Below, one piece after another: positions 37,518-45,689 of a stretch of DNA of 64,000 bases. Source of the stretch: Paracoccus aestuarii. GTDB taxonomy: Bacteria > Pseudomonadota > Alphaproteobacteria > Rhodobacterales > Rhodobacteraceae. The first letter of the stretch is position 1; every line of letters begins with the position of its first letter. The position numbers and the translations under genes are program-made. The notes beneath the pieces are model-generated. The model searched no databases. It saw only the letters and a list, made by a program, of their open reading frames with translations, and was not told where the DNA came from. The stretch covers positions 248,001 to 312,000 of the forward strand of contig NZ_CP067169.1 of NCBI RefSeq assembly GCF_028553885.1, given 5' to 3'.

Positions 37518-38927
37518 TCATTCCGACAGGACCCAGGTGTCCTTGACACCTCCGCCCTGTGACGAATTGACGACCAGCGAGCCCTCGCGCAGCGCCACGC
37601 GGGTCAGGCCCCCCGGCACCAGCTCGATCCGGTCGCCGCAGAGGCAATAGGGCCGCAGGTCCACATGGCGCGGCGCGATGCCCTCGTCCACGAAGGTGGG
37701 GCAGGTGGACAGCGACAGCGTGGGCTGGGCGATGTAGTTCGACGGATTGGCCTGGATCTTGGCGCGGAAGGCCTCGATCTCCTCCTTGGTGGATTTGGGG
37801 CCGACCAGCATGCCGTAGCCGCCCGAGCCATGGACCTCCTTGACGACCAGATCGCCCAGGTTCTCCATGACATAGCGGTAATCGTCATCCTTCCACAGGG
37901 TCCAGGTCTGGACGTTGTTCAGGATGGGTTCCTCGCCCAGATAGAAGCGCACCATTTCCGGCACGAAGGTATAGATGGCCTTGTCATCTGCCACGCCCGC
38001 GCCCGGCGCCGAACAGATCGAGACCCCGCCCGAGCGATAGACATCCATCAGTCCCGGAATCCCCAGCATGGAATCGGGCCGGAAACACAGCGGGTCCAGA
38101 TAGGGGTCGTCGATCCGGCGATAGATCACGTCCACGCGCTTGGGGCCCGTCGTGGTCCGCATATAGCAGAATTCGCCGTCCACGAAGAGGTCTTGGCCCT
38201 CGACCAGCTCGACCCCCATCAGGTTGGCCAGAAAGCTGTGTTCGTAATAGGCGCTGTTGAAATGGCCCGGTGTCAGGATCACGCAGGTCGGACGCTCGCT
38301 GCATTTCGCGGGGGCCACGGATTCCAGCGTGCGGCGCAGCAGCTCGGGATATTGGTCCACCGGCTCGATCTTGTTGCCGCGGAACAGCTGCGGGAACATG
38401 CGCATCATGATCTCGCGGTTCTCCAGCATGTAGCTGACACCCGACGGCGTGCGGCAATTGTCCTCCAGCACGTAGAACTCGTCCTTGGCGGTGCGCACCA
38501 GGTCGATGCCGATGATATGGGAATAGACCCCGCGTGGCGGCACGACACCGACCACGGCCTTTTCATAGGCCTCGTTCTGATAGACCAGGCGCGCGGGAAT
38601 GCGGCCCGCGCGGATGATCTCGCCCCGGCCATAGACGTCGCGCAGAAAGGCGTTCAGCGCCCGGGCGCGCTGCTTGATGCCGCGTTCCAGGCGCCGCCAC
38701 TCCGCCTGTTCAAAGACGCGGGGCATCATGTCGAAGGGGATCAGCCGGTCCGGGTCGCCACCCTCGCCATAGACGGCGAAGGTGATGCCGATGCGGCGGA
38801 ACAGCGCCTCGGCCTCGGCCTGCTTCATCTGGCGGAAATCGTCGGGCATGGTCTCGACCCAGTCCCGCAGCCGGGCATAGGGGTCGCGAACCTTGTCGCC
38901 TTCGAACATCTCGTTGTAATAACTCAT
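37518..38927 (-). CDS. Circularly permuted ATP-grasp type 2 protein (COG2308)
   Basis: Predicted ATP-dependent carboxylate-amine ligase. Motifs: EFYVLEDNCRTPSGVSYMLE (about residues 155-174), GIPGLMDVYRSGGVSI, and LVVKEVHGSGGYGMLVGP, the ATP-binding strand and glycine loop. 469 residues from ATG 38927 (MSYYNEMFEGD), chosen since family members begin just before a YNEM-like motif; ATG 38930 and ATG 38948 are alternatives and no start has an ideal ribosome binding site. First gene of the minus-strand operon with alpha-E and transglutaminase. It probably joins an amino acid or peptide to an unknown carboxylate. Confidence 0.87.
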   Translation of the reverse strand: MSYYNEMFEGDKVRDPYARLRDWVETMPDDFRQMKQAEAEALFRRIGITFAVYGEGGDPDRLIPFDMMPRVFEQAEWRRLERGIKQRARALNAFLRDVYGRGEIIRAGRIPARLVYQNEAYEKAVVGVVPPRGVYSHIIGIDLVRTAKDEFYVLEDNCRTPSGVSYMLENREIMMRMFPQLFRGNKIEPVDQYPELLRRTLESVAPAKCSERPTCVILTPGHFNSAYYEHSFLANLMGVELVEGQDLFVDGEFCYMRTTTGPKRVDVIYRRIDDPYLDPLCFRPDSMLGIPGLMDVYRSGGVSICSAPGAGVADDKAIYTFVPEMVRFYLGEEPILNNVQTWTLWKDDDYRYVMENLGDLVVKEVHGSGGYGMLVGPKSTKEEIEAFRAKIQANPSNYIAQPTLSLSTCPTFVDEGIAPRHVDLRPYCLCGDRIELVPGGLTRVALREGSLVVNSSQGGGVKDTWVLSE

Positions 38928-39102
38928 CATCCCCCCGTCGCTTGCCATATTCTTGTTTTGGACCTGCTGGCCCGATGATCCGTGCCGGATCGGTGCAAGT
39001 CCACAGGGAAACCACGGATTTTGCCCGTTAGTTCCGCAATGGCCCCCGCAGGGCCCCGCCGGGCTGATGCGCGGCCGGGCAGGATGCCCGGGGGATGGGC
39101 AG

Positions 39103-40263
39103 TCAGACCAGCTCGACGGCGATGGCGGTGCCCTCGCCGCCGCCGATGCAGATGGCGGCGACCCCGCGCTGCAGGCCGCGCGCCTGCAGCGCGTGGATCA
39201 GCGTGACGATGATCCGCGCCCCCGACGCGCCGATCGGATGGCCAAGCGCGCAGGCCCCGCCATTCACGTTGACGCGGTCATGGGGCACGCCCATCCGCGC
39301 CATGAAGGCCATGGGCACGACGGCGAAGGCCTCGTTCACCTCCCAAAGATCGACGCTGTCCTTGGACCAGCCGATGCGGTCCAAGAGGGCCTGGGCGGCG
39401 GGGACGGGGGCGGTCGGGAACTGGCCCGGGGCCTGGGCATGGGTGGCATGGCCCAGGATGCGCGCGATGGCGCCATCCGCGCCCGCGCCCAGCACCAAGG
39501 CCGCCGCCCCGTCCGAGATGGACGAGCTGTTGGCCGCCGTCACCGTGCCGTCATGGCGGAAGGCGGGCTTCAGATGCGGGATCTTGTCGGGCCGCGCCAG
39601 GCCCGGCTGTTCGTCCGTGTCGACCAGCGTGACCGCGCCGCGCCCGGGGACCGAAACGGGCGCGATCTCGACCCCGAAGGCGCCCGAGGCGATGGCCGCC
39701 TGCGCGCGCGTCAGGCTTTCGCGGGCGTAATCGTCCTGGGCCTGGCGGCTGAAGCCGAATTCGTCGGCGCAATCCTCGGCAAAGCTGCCCATCAGGCGGC
39801 CGGGGTCATAGGCGTCCTCCAGCCCGTCGAGGAACATGTGGTCGATGACCTGGCCATGGCCCAGCCTGGCCCCGGCCCGCATCCGGGGCAGCAGATAGGG
39901 GGCGTTCGACATGCTCTCCATCCCGCCGGCCACGACGACCCCGGCGCTGCCCGCGGCGATGGCGTCCGATGCCATCATCGCGGCCTGCATGCCCGATCCG
40001 CACATCTTGTTCAGCGTGGTCGCGGGCACCCCCTGGTCCAGACCCGCGGCAAAGCCCGCCTGCCGCGCGGGCGCCTGGCCCAGCCCCGCGGGCAGCACGC
40101 AGCCCATCAGCACGGCCTGGGGATCCGCGCCCCCCGCGCGCGCCAAGGCCGCCCCGATCGCCACGCCCCCCAGGGCGGGCGCGGCCATCCCCGACAGCGC
40201 CCCCAGCAGTCCGCCCATCGGCGTGCGCGCGGCGCCCAGCACATAGACCTGTCGATTTGTCAT
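39103..40263 (-). CDS. Acetyl-CoA acetyltransferase (thiolase)
   Basis: Condenses or cleaves acyl-CoA thioesters, probably acetoacetyl-CoA. The acyl-accepting Cys is in NKMCGSGMQA (about residues 85-94), the second active-site loop is NGGACALGHPIGASGAR (about 338-354) and the C-terminal Cys lies in AICIGGGEGTAI. 386 residues from ATG 40263, which has GGGGAAAA upstream; ATG 40275 is too close to GGAGG. No polyhydroxybutyrate or beta-oxidation gene is adjacent, so the pathway is not settled. Divergent from the STAS gene. Confidence 0.93.
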   Translation of the reverse strand: MTNRQVYVLGAARTPMGGLLGALSGMAAPALGGVAIGAALARAGGADPQAVLMGCVLPAGLGQAPARQAGFAAGLDQGVPATTLNKMCGSGMQAAMMASDAIAAGSAGVVVAGGMESMSNAPYLLPRMRAGARLGHGQVIDHMFLDGLEDAYDPGRLMGSFAEDCADEFGFSRQAQDDYARESLTRAQAAIASGAFGVEIAPVSVPGRGAVTLVDTDEQPGLARPDKIPHLKPAFRHDGTVTAANSSSISDGAAALVLGAGADGAIARILGHATHAQAPGQFPTAPVPAAQALLDRIGWSKDSVDLWEVNEAFAVVPMAFMARMGVPHDRVNVNGGACALGHPIGASGARIIVTLIHALQARGLQRGVAAICIGGGEGTAIAVELV

Positions 40264-40351
40264 GATTTTCCCCATCCTCCGACATCCCGCTTACCGGATC
40301 GTAACCTTTGCCGTCTAGTCACTGTGGCAGGAACGCAGGAAAGGCCCGATC

Positions 40352-40681
40352 ATGCAGTTCATCGTCGAGGAATGCGAATCGCATCTGAACATCAAGGTCA
40401 CCGAACCGCGCATCGACGCGGCCATCGCCACCGTGTTCAAGGACAAGCTGCGCGAGATCGTGGTCCGCAACCGCAAGCCCGTCCATCTGGACATGGCCAA
40501 GGTCGACTTCATGGACAGCTCGGGCCTGGGCGCGATGATCGCCGTGCGCAAGAGCCTGCCCGAGAACCTGGCGCTGGTGCTCTGCGCGCTGACGCCCAAT
40601 GTCGAACGGGTGTTCCGCCTGACCCGGATGGACAGCGTCTTCGACATCCAGCCCCCCGACCGCTCAGAAGGAGCTTCGTGA
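40352..40681 (+). CDS. STAS-domain anti-anti-sigma factor (SpoIIAA/RsbV-like)
   Basis: A 109-residue single STAS domain. The conserved regulatory serine is in FMDSSGLGAMIAVRK (about residues 53-67), the site phosphorylated by RsbW-like kinases. It likely competes for the HATPase protein encoded directly downstream, with no bases between the stop (40679-40681) and the next ATG (40682). No sigma factor, response regulator or PP2C phosphatase is adjacent, so the controlled target is unknown. Confidence 0.9.
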   Translation: MQFIVEECESHLNIKVTEPRIDAAIATVFKDKLREIVVRNRKPVHLDMAKVDFMDSSGLGAMIAVRKSLPENLALVLCALTPNVERVFRLTRMDSVFDIQPPDRSEGAS

Positions 40682-41185
40682 ATGACCCCGACAGAAAGGC
40701 CCGAGCCAGGGATCGGCAACCGCGCCCAGACCCTGACGCAACCGATGTTCCACCGGGTGCTGGACGCCCGCCCCGAAACCGTGCGCGACACCCTGCAGGA
40801 CGTGCGGGCCCGCTTCCGCGCCGAGGTCAGCGACGACACCCTGGGCCGGCTGGAACTGGTCCTGGCCGAGGTGATGAACAACGTCGCCGAACATGCCCCC
40901 CTGTCCGAGGGGCGGGGCGCGCGCCTGCCGGTGATCCACCTGTGCATCGTGCGCTATGCCTCGGGGCTGGCCTGCGCGCTGACGGATGACGGCGTGTCGC
41001 TGCCCGACGAATGTCTGCTGCCGCGCAGCCTGCCGCCGATGATCCCCGAGGACCTGCCCGAGGGCGGCTTCGGCTGGTTCCTGATCCAGGACCTGACCCA
41101 GTCCCTGTGCTATTACCGCGAGGAAAGCCGCAACTACCTGGCCTTCAGCGTGCCCTTCGGCCAGTCCGAGACCGCGCCGAACTGA
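40682..41185 (+). CDS. RsbW-like serine kinase/anti-sigma factor (HATPase_c_2)
   Basis: GHKL-fold ATP-binding protein of 167 residues. N box LVLAEVMNNVAEHA (about residues 60-73), G1-like LTDDGVSLP and G2-like GGFGWFLIQDL (about 128-138). The G1 box reads DDG where DxG is usual. AAGGAG within the end of the STAS gene is its ribosome binding site. Pairs with the upstream STAS protein as a partner-switch module. Its stop lies in an 18-base palindrome shared with the convergent hspQ stop. Confidence 0.87.
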   Translation: MTPTERPEPGIGNRAQTLTQPMFHRVLDARPETVRDTLQDVRARFRAEVSDDTLGRLELVLAEVMNNVAEHAPLSEGRGARLPVIHLCIVRYASGLACALTDDGVSLPDECLLPRSLPPMIPEDLPEGGFGWFLIQDLTQSLCYYREESRNYLAFSVPFGQSETAPN

Positions 41186-41197
41186 CCCGGGTCAGTT
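41180..41197. repeat. 18-bp palindrome holding both convergent stop codons
   Basis: AACTGACCCGGGTCAGTT is a perfect palindrome at 41180-41197. It contains the TGA of the RsbW-like gene (41183-41185) and, on the other strand, the TGA of hspQ (41192-41194). It may act as a compact bidirectional hairpin. Confidence 0.6.
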
Positions 41198-41539
41198 GAC
41201 CGGGCCGGCCAGGAAGTAACGCCCGTCCTCGAAGGCGCCGAAGACATCGGCCAGCTCGGGATGGTCGACCGGCTCGCCCGACACGTCCAGCTCCAGGTTC
41301 TGTTCCGAGACATAGGCGACGTAATAGGTCGCCTCGGTCTCGGCAAAGAGGTGATAGAAGGGCTGGTCCTTGGCCGGACGCGCATCCTCGGGGATGGATT
41401 CGTACCATTCCTCGGTATTGGCGAATTCGGGATCCACGTCGAAGATCACGCCGCGAAAGGGGCGGTTGCGGTGGCGCACGACCTGGCCCAGGCTGTATTT
41501 CGCATGGCGGCTGTGGCTCAGCATCCTGGGGTGTTCCAT
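41192..41539 (-). CDS. hspQ: Heat-shock protein HspQ (YccV-like hemimethylated DNA-binding fold)
   Basis: A 115-residue protein of the HspQ/YccV family; E. coli HspQ modulates Lon protease specificity. The conserved core is AKYSLGQVVRHRNRPFRGV, FDVDPEFANTEEWYESIP, and YHLFAETEATYYVAYVSEQN. Start at 41539 with GGATAG upstream; ATG 41524 would also keep the conserved part. I found no RpoH-type CTTG-N17-CYTATNT box in the 40-base spacer before it. It follows the phosphatase gene on the same strand. Confidence 0.92.
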   Translation of the reverse strand: MEHPRMLSHSRHAKYSLGQVVRHRNRPFRGVIFDVDPEFANTEEWYESIPEDARPAKDQPFYHLFAETEATYYVAYVSEQNLELDVSGEPVDHPELADVFGAFEDGRYFLAGPVN

Positions 41540-41579
41540 TCGGGCCTATCCGGGCTTGGTCAGAAAATCAGCAGGCTGT

Positions 41580-42341
41580 TTAGCGCTTCGCGGCGATTCT
41601 GTCCACCTCGGGCCCGATGGGGGTGACGGGCATCGGTTCGCGCCCCCGATCGGTCAGCAGATGGATGCCGTCTGGCTCGATCACCACGGCGGCCAAGGGG
41701 CGGCCATAGGCGGCGCCGCCATCTAGGTTCAGCCGGTTTGCATGGCGCAGGGGCCGGTCCATCGCGGTATGGCCATGCACGACCAGCGGCCCGAAATCCG
41801 CCTGCGATTCCAGGAACCCCTTGCGGATCCAGACCAGGTCCTGTTCGGCCTGATCCTGCAGTGGGACGCCCGGCCGGATGCCCGCATGCACCACCAAGGC
41901 CCGCGGATGCAGATACCACAGCGGCAGCGTCGCCAGGTAATCCGCGTGATCGGGGGGCACGGCCCTTCGCGCCTCGCGCAGCAGGGCGTCGCGCGGCTGG
42001 TCGGGGTCGACGCCATAGGATCGCAGCGTCGCATCCGCGCCTAGGCCTGGATGGTCGATCCAGTGCTGCGCCGATGACAGGCCGGGATCGACCCAGTCCG
42101 GGTCGCGCAGAAATGCCGGCAGAAAGCGGTCGTGATTGCCCCGCACGACGATCCAAGGCCGCCCCTCGCGCTGGCCGCGCATCAGGTGCTCCACAACCCC
42201 GCGCGAATCGGGGCCGCGGTCGATCAGGTCGCCGACATGGGCGATGCGGGCATCGCGCCCGCCATCGCGCATGATCCGGTCATGCGCCGCCTTCAGCAGG
42301 TCCAGCTGGCCGTGAATGTCGCCGATCGCATAGAGCCGCAT
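41580..42341 (-). CDS. Serine/threonine-type metallophosphoesterase
   Basis: Calcineurin-like phosphatase of 253 residues. Metal motifs in order: YAIGDIHGQLD (residues 4-14), VGDLIDRGPDS (about 44-54), VVRGNHDRFLP (about 73-83) and VVHGHTAMDRP (about 197-207). This is the PPP-type set found in bacterial PrpA-like protein phosphatases and in diadenosine tetraphosphatases; the sequence does not choose between them. AGGAGG precedes the ATG at 42341. Same strand as serA, 51 bases downstream of it. Confidence 0.9.
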   Translation of the reverse strand: MRLYAIGDIHGQLDLLKAAHDRIMRDGGRDARIAHVGDLIDRGPDSRGVVEHLMRGQREGRPWIVVRGNHDRFLPAFLRDPDWVDPGLSSAQHWIDHPGLGADATLRSYGVDPDQPRDALLREARRAVPPDHADYLATLPLWYLHPRALVVHAGIRPGVPLQDQAEQDLVWIRKGFLESQADFGPLVVHGHTAMDRPLRHANRLNLDGGAAYGRPLAAVVIEPDGIHLLTDRGREPMPVTPIGPEVDRIAAKR

Positions 42342-42392
42342 AGCAACCCTCCTTGCCGCACGCCCCATGGCTAGGGGCGCGCGGCGGAATGG

Positions 42393-43982
42393 TCAAACCT
42401 CGAATTGCAGCCGGCGGGCCTGCAGAAACTTGCCGGTGTTCTGCAGCGTGGCCAAGGCCTCGTCGCTGATCGCCTCGTCCAGATAGAGGATCGCGATGGC
42501 GTCCGACCCGTTCGCCGACCGGCCCAGGGTGAAGTTCGCGATGTTCACGCCCAGATCGCCCAAGGTCATGCCCAGGGCGCCGATCACCCCCGGCACGTCC
42601 TTGTTGCGGGTATAGAGCATATGCGTGCCCACCTCGGCATCGATATTGATGCCACGGATCTGGATGAAGCGCGGCTTGCCGTCGCTGAAGACGGTGCCGG
42701 CGATCGACCGCTCGCGCGTCTCGGTCACGCAGGTCAGCTTGATATAGCCCTCATAGACGCCGGCCTTGTCCTGCGTGGTGGTCGAGACCTGCACGCCGCG
42801 CTCCTTGGCCATGACCGGGGCCGAGACCATGTTCACATCCGGGTTCGAGGCCTGCATCACCCCCGCGATGACCGAGGCGTTCAGCGCGTTCAGGTTCATC
42901 TCGGACACGACGCCGTCATAGAGCACGTTGATCGCCTTGATCGGCTCATCCGTCATCTGCCCGACAAACGTCCCCAGATGCCCGGCCAGCTTGATCCAGG
43001 GGCCCATCACGGCGGCCTCCTCGGCGGTGACCGAGGGCATGTTCAGCGCGTTCTGCACCGCACCCGACAGCAGGTAGTCAGACATCTGCTCGGCCACCTG
43101 CAGGGCGACGTTCTCCTGCGCCTCGGTGGTGGCGGCGCCCAGATGGGGCGTCACGACGACGTTGGGCAGGTTGAACAGCGGGCTCTCGGTCGCGGGCTCG
43201 ACGGCGAACACGTCGAAGGCCGCCCCCGCCACGCGCCCGTCCTTCAGCGCCTCGGCCAAGGCCTCCTCATCGACCAGGCCGCCGCGGGCGCAGTTGATGA
43301 TGCGCACGCCCTTCTTCAGCTTGGCGATGGCCTCGCGCGACAGGATGTTGCGGGTCTTGTCGGTCAGCGGCACGTGGAAGGTGATGAAGTCCGCTCGCCC
43401 CAGCAGATCGTCCAGCTCGACCTTGGTGACGCCGATCTCGCGCGCCCGCTCCTCGGACAGGAAGGGGTCATAGGCCAGCACCTTCATGTGCAGACCCAAA
43501 GCGCGGTCGATCACGATCGAGCCGATATTGCCCGCCCCGATCACGCCCAGGGTCTTGTTGAAAAGCTCGACCCCCATGAAACGGTTCTTCTCCCACTTGC
43601 CGGCATGGGTCGACACGCTGGCCTCGGGCAGCTGGCGCGCGACCGCGAACATCATCGCGATGGCATGCTCGGCCGTGGTGACACTGTTGCCGAAGGGCGT
43701 GTTCATCACGATGACGCCCTTCTTGCTGGCGGCGGGGATGTCCACATTGTCGACCCCGATCCCCGCGCGACCGATCACCTTCAGGTTCGTCGCGCCTTCC
43801 AGCAGCTTGTCGGTGACCTTGGTGGCCGACCGGATGGCCAACCCGTCATACTGCCCGATCACCTCGGCCAGCTTTTCCTTGTCTTTGCCTAGATCGGGCA
43901 GGTAATCCACCTCGACGCCGCGATCGCGAAAGATCTGGACGGCGGTTTCGGACAGCTTGTCGGACACGAGAACCTTCGGCAT
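42393..43982 (-). CDS. serA: D-3-phosphoglycerate dehydrogenase
   Basis: First step of serine synthesis, 3-phosphoglycerate to 3-phosphohydroxypyruvate with NAD. NAD fold GVIGAGNIGSIVIDRALG (about residues 143-160), catalytic Arg/Glu/His in INCARGGLVDEEAL and VTPHLGAATTEAQ, then the intervening domain and a C-terminal ACT domain (MLYTRNKDVPGVIGALGMTL) for serine feedback. 529 residues. Start at 43982 with AAGGATGA upstream; ATG 43991 is too close to AAGG. It follows serC, with an intergenic repeat element between them. Confidence 0.97.
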   Translation of the reverse strand: MPKVLVSDKLSETAVQIFRDRGVEVDYLPDLGKDKEKLAEVIGQYDGLAIRSATKVTDKLLEGATNLKVIGRAGIGVDNVDIPAASKKGVIVMNTPFGNSVTTAEHAIAMMFAVARQLPEASVSTHAGKWEKNRFMGVELFNKTLGVIGAGNIGSIVIDRALGLHMKVLAYDPFLSEERAREIGVTKVELDDLLGRADFITFHVPLTDKTRNILSREAIAKLKKGVRIINCARGGLVDEEALAEALKDGRVAGAAFDVFAVEPATESPLFNLPNVVVTPHLGAATTEAQENVALQVAEQMSDYLLSGAVQNALNMPSVTAEEAAVMGPWIKLAGHLGTFVGQMTDEPIKAINVLYDGVVSEMNLNALNASVIAGVMQASNPDVNMVSAPVMAKERGVQVSTTTQDKAGVYEGYIKLTCVTETRERSIAGTVFSDGKPRFIQIRGINIDAEVGTHMLYTRNKDVPGVIGALGMTLGDLGVNIANFTLGRSANGSDAIAILYLDEAISDEALATLQNTGKFLQARRLQFEV

Positions 43983-44033
43983 GTCATTCATCCTTGTAAA
44001 ATGCGTCCGGGCAGAGCCTCGCCGACGCCATGT

Positions 44034-44079
44034 TTCTTCGTTGCGGAAATACCCCGGGGGTCCGGGGGCTGGCCCCCGG
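44034..44079 (-). repeat. Intergenic hairpin-plus-motif element between serC and serA
   Basis: On the minus strand: hairpin CCGGGGGC/GCCCCCGG (44062-44069 and 44072-44079), then CCCCGGGGTATTTCCGCAAC and GAAGAA (44034-44057). The motif CCCCGGGGTATTT-N3-CAACGAAGAA is repeated at 56330-56391 and, more loosely, at 30453-30474. It lies downstream of serC in sense direction. Confidence 0.75.
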
Positions 44080-44089
44080 TCCGCGCCGG

Positions 44090-45235
44090 TTATTGTGCGG
44101 CCAGCTCGGCCCGATAGGCCCATTCGACCCAAGGCATCAACGCCGCGACATCGGCCGTCTCGACCGTCGATCCGCACCAGATCCGCAGACCGGCCGGCGC
44201 GTCGCGATAGGCACCTGCATCCAGCGCCACGCCTTCCTTCTCCAGCCGCTTGGCCACGGCCTTGGCAAAGGCGGCGCCGTCCTTGATGGCGGGATCGGTG
44301 AACTTCAGGCAGACGCTGGTCGTGGAGCCCGTCGCCGGATCCTCGGCCAGATCCGCGATCCAGTCCTTGTCCGCAATGAAATCACGCACCGCCGCCGCAT
44401 TGGCATCCGCCCGCGCGATCAGCGCAGACAGCCCGCCAAGCGATTGCGCCCATTTCAGCGCGACCAGGTAATCCTCGACCGCCAGCATCGAGGGCGTGTT
44501 GATCGTCTCGCCCTTGAAGATGCCCTCGATCAGCTTGCCGCCCTTGGTCAGGCGAAAGATCTTGGGCAGGGGCCAGGCGGGGGTATAGCTCTCCAGCCGC
44601 TCGACGGCGCGCGGCGACAGGATCAGCACGCCATGCGCGCCCTCGCCGCCCAGCACCTTCTGCCAGCTGAAGGTCACCACATCCAGCTTGTCCCAAGGCA
44701 GGTCCATGGCGAAGGCCGCGCTGGTCGCGTCGCAGATGGTCAGGCCCGCGCGATCCGCCGGGATCGCATCACCGTTCGGCACGCGCACGCCGCTGGTGGT
44801 GCCGTTCCAGGTGAAGACGACATCCTTATCGAAATCGACCTGCGTCAGATCGACGATCCTGCCGTAATCGGCCTTGCGGACGGTGGCATCCAGCTTCAGC
44901 TGCTTCACGGCATCCGTCACCCAGCCCTCGCCGAAGCTCTCCCAGGCCAGCATCTCGACTGGCCGTGCGCCCAGCAGGGTCCACATCGCCATCTCGACCG
45001 CGCCGGTGTCGGAACCGGGGACGATGCCGATGCGGTAATCCTCGGGCACGCCCAGGACCGCGCGGGTCAGGTCGATGGCCTCGGCCAGCTTGGACTTGCC
45101 CACGGCGGCGCGATGGGACCGGCCCAAGGGGGCGTCCGACAGCATGTCCAGCGAATAATGGGGGATCTTGGCACAGGGGCCCGAGGAGAAACGCGGATTT
45201 TCCGGCCGCGCAGCCGGGATCGCATGATCGGTCAT
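44090..45235 (-). CDS. serC: Phosphoserine aminotransferase
   Basis: PLP-dependent transamination of 3-phosphohydroxypyruvate to phosphoserine. [10 protein letters not shown] near the N-terminus, the PLP-binding Lys in [15 protein letters not shown] (about residues 182-196), and [12 protein letters not shown] are typical of the alphaproteobacterial SerC type. 381 residues. Start at 45235 ([16 protein letters not shown]) with GGAAGG upstream, which lies within the leader RNA; the frame stays open upstream through the tRNA region but that part is not coding. Followed by serA. Confidence 0.96.
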   Translation of the reverse strand: MTDHAIPAARPENPRFSSGPCAKIPHYSLDMLSDAPLGRSHRAAVGKSKLAEAIDLTRAVLGVPEDYRIGIVPGSDTGAVEMAMWTLLGARPVEMLAWESFGEGWVTDAVKQLKLDATVRKADYGRIVDLTQVDFDKDVVFTWNGTTSGVRVPNGDAIPADRAGLTICDATSAAFAMDLPWDKLDVVTFSWQKVLGGEGAHGVLILSPRAVERLESYTPAWPLPKIFRLTKGGKLIEGIFKGETINTPSMLAVEDYLVALKWAQSLGGLSALIARADANAAAVRDFIADKDWIADLAEDPATGSTTSVCLKFTDPAIKDGAAFAKAVAKRLEKEGVALDAGAYRDAPAGLRIWCGSTVETADVAALMPWVEWAYRAELAAQ

Positions 45236-45300
45236 GTGGCTAGCCTTCCAGCTATGAAGCCCCTCGTTGGGGAGGGGTGTCCCACGGACCGAGCTAGCCT
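45236..45300 (-). promoter_or_regulatory. serC leader RNA
   Basis: Structured 5' leader directly before serC, matching the alphaproteobacterial serC leader family by position and shape. On the minus strand GGCTAGC (45293-45299) can pair with GCTAGCC (45238-45244) to close the leader; inside are GTCC/GGAC (45279-45289) and CCCCTC/GAGGGG (45260-45265 and 45272-45277). The closing stem covers part of the ribosome binding site GGAAGG, so translation control of serC is likely. The signal sensed is unknown. Confidence 0.75.
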
Positions 45301-45353
45301 GCCGCCGCCCCGAAATCAACCGTTCATTCGCGAAAAGGCCCCGACGCCAATGC

Positions 45354-45388
45354 AAAACCCCCGGAAACCAGAGGTTTCCGGGGGTTTT
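45354..45388 (-). terminator. Strong Rho-independent terminator after tRNA-Leu
   Basis: A perfect 16-bp stem, AAAACCCCCGGAAACC (45354-45369) and GGTTTCCGGGGGTTTT (45373-45388), with loop AGA. It ends in four Ts on either strand. It starts five bases beyond the encoded CCA of the tRNA and could also insulate serC from upstream transcription. Confidence 0.92.
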
Positions 45389-45393
45389 GTTCA

Positions 45394-45478
45394 TGGTGCC
45401 CAGGAGAGGACTCGAACCTCCACGCCTTGCGGCACACGGACCTGAACCGTGCGCGTCTACCAATTCCGCCACCTGGGC
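45394..45478 (-). tRNA. tRNA-Leu (anticodon CAG)
   Basis: Class II tRNA of 85 bases with CCA encoded (45394-45396). Acceptor stem GCCCAGG/CCTGGGC, D arm containing GGTAGACGC, anticodon stem CACGG/CCGTG with anticodon CAG at 45442-45444 in loop TTCAGGT, a long variable arm around TGCCGCAAGGCGT, and T arm GAGGTTCGAGTCCTC. Confidence 0.97.
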
Positions 45479-45495
45479 AGGTGGTGTGAGCGGCT

Positions 45496-45523
45496 GATTA
45501 AAGACAGTGCGGGGGGGCGTCAA
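45496..45523 (-). promoter_or_regulatory. Predicted sigma70 promoter of tRNA-Leu
   Basis: On the minus strand TTGACG (45518-45523) and TTAATC (45496-45501) are 16 bases apart, and the tRNA begins 18 bases beyond the -10 box. Confidence 0.55.
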
Positions 45524-45689
45524 TGGGGGTCGAACAGGAATTTCGAGATATTTTATGAAAGCCGGCATTTTTTCCCGACCGGCCATCCCCGGCCCATCCG
45601 GGCCTTGCGACAGCGACCCGCCTTGCCGCAGCGGCCCCGCTTGGATATGGGTTCTGCCATATTGCCCACATCAAGGAAGGCGAGACGCC

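Noticed and set aside
45236..45586. N-terminal extension of the serC frame over the tRNA and terminator
   Set aside because: It would translate the serC leader, a 16-bp terminator stem and a tRNA; the SerC family begins at 45235.
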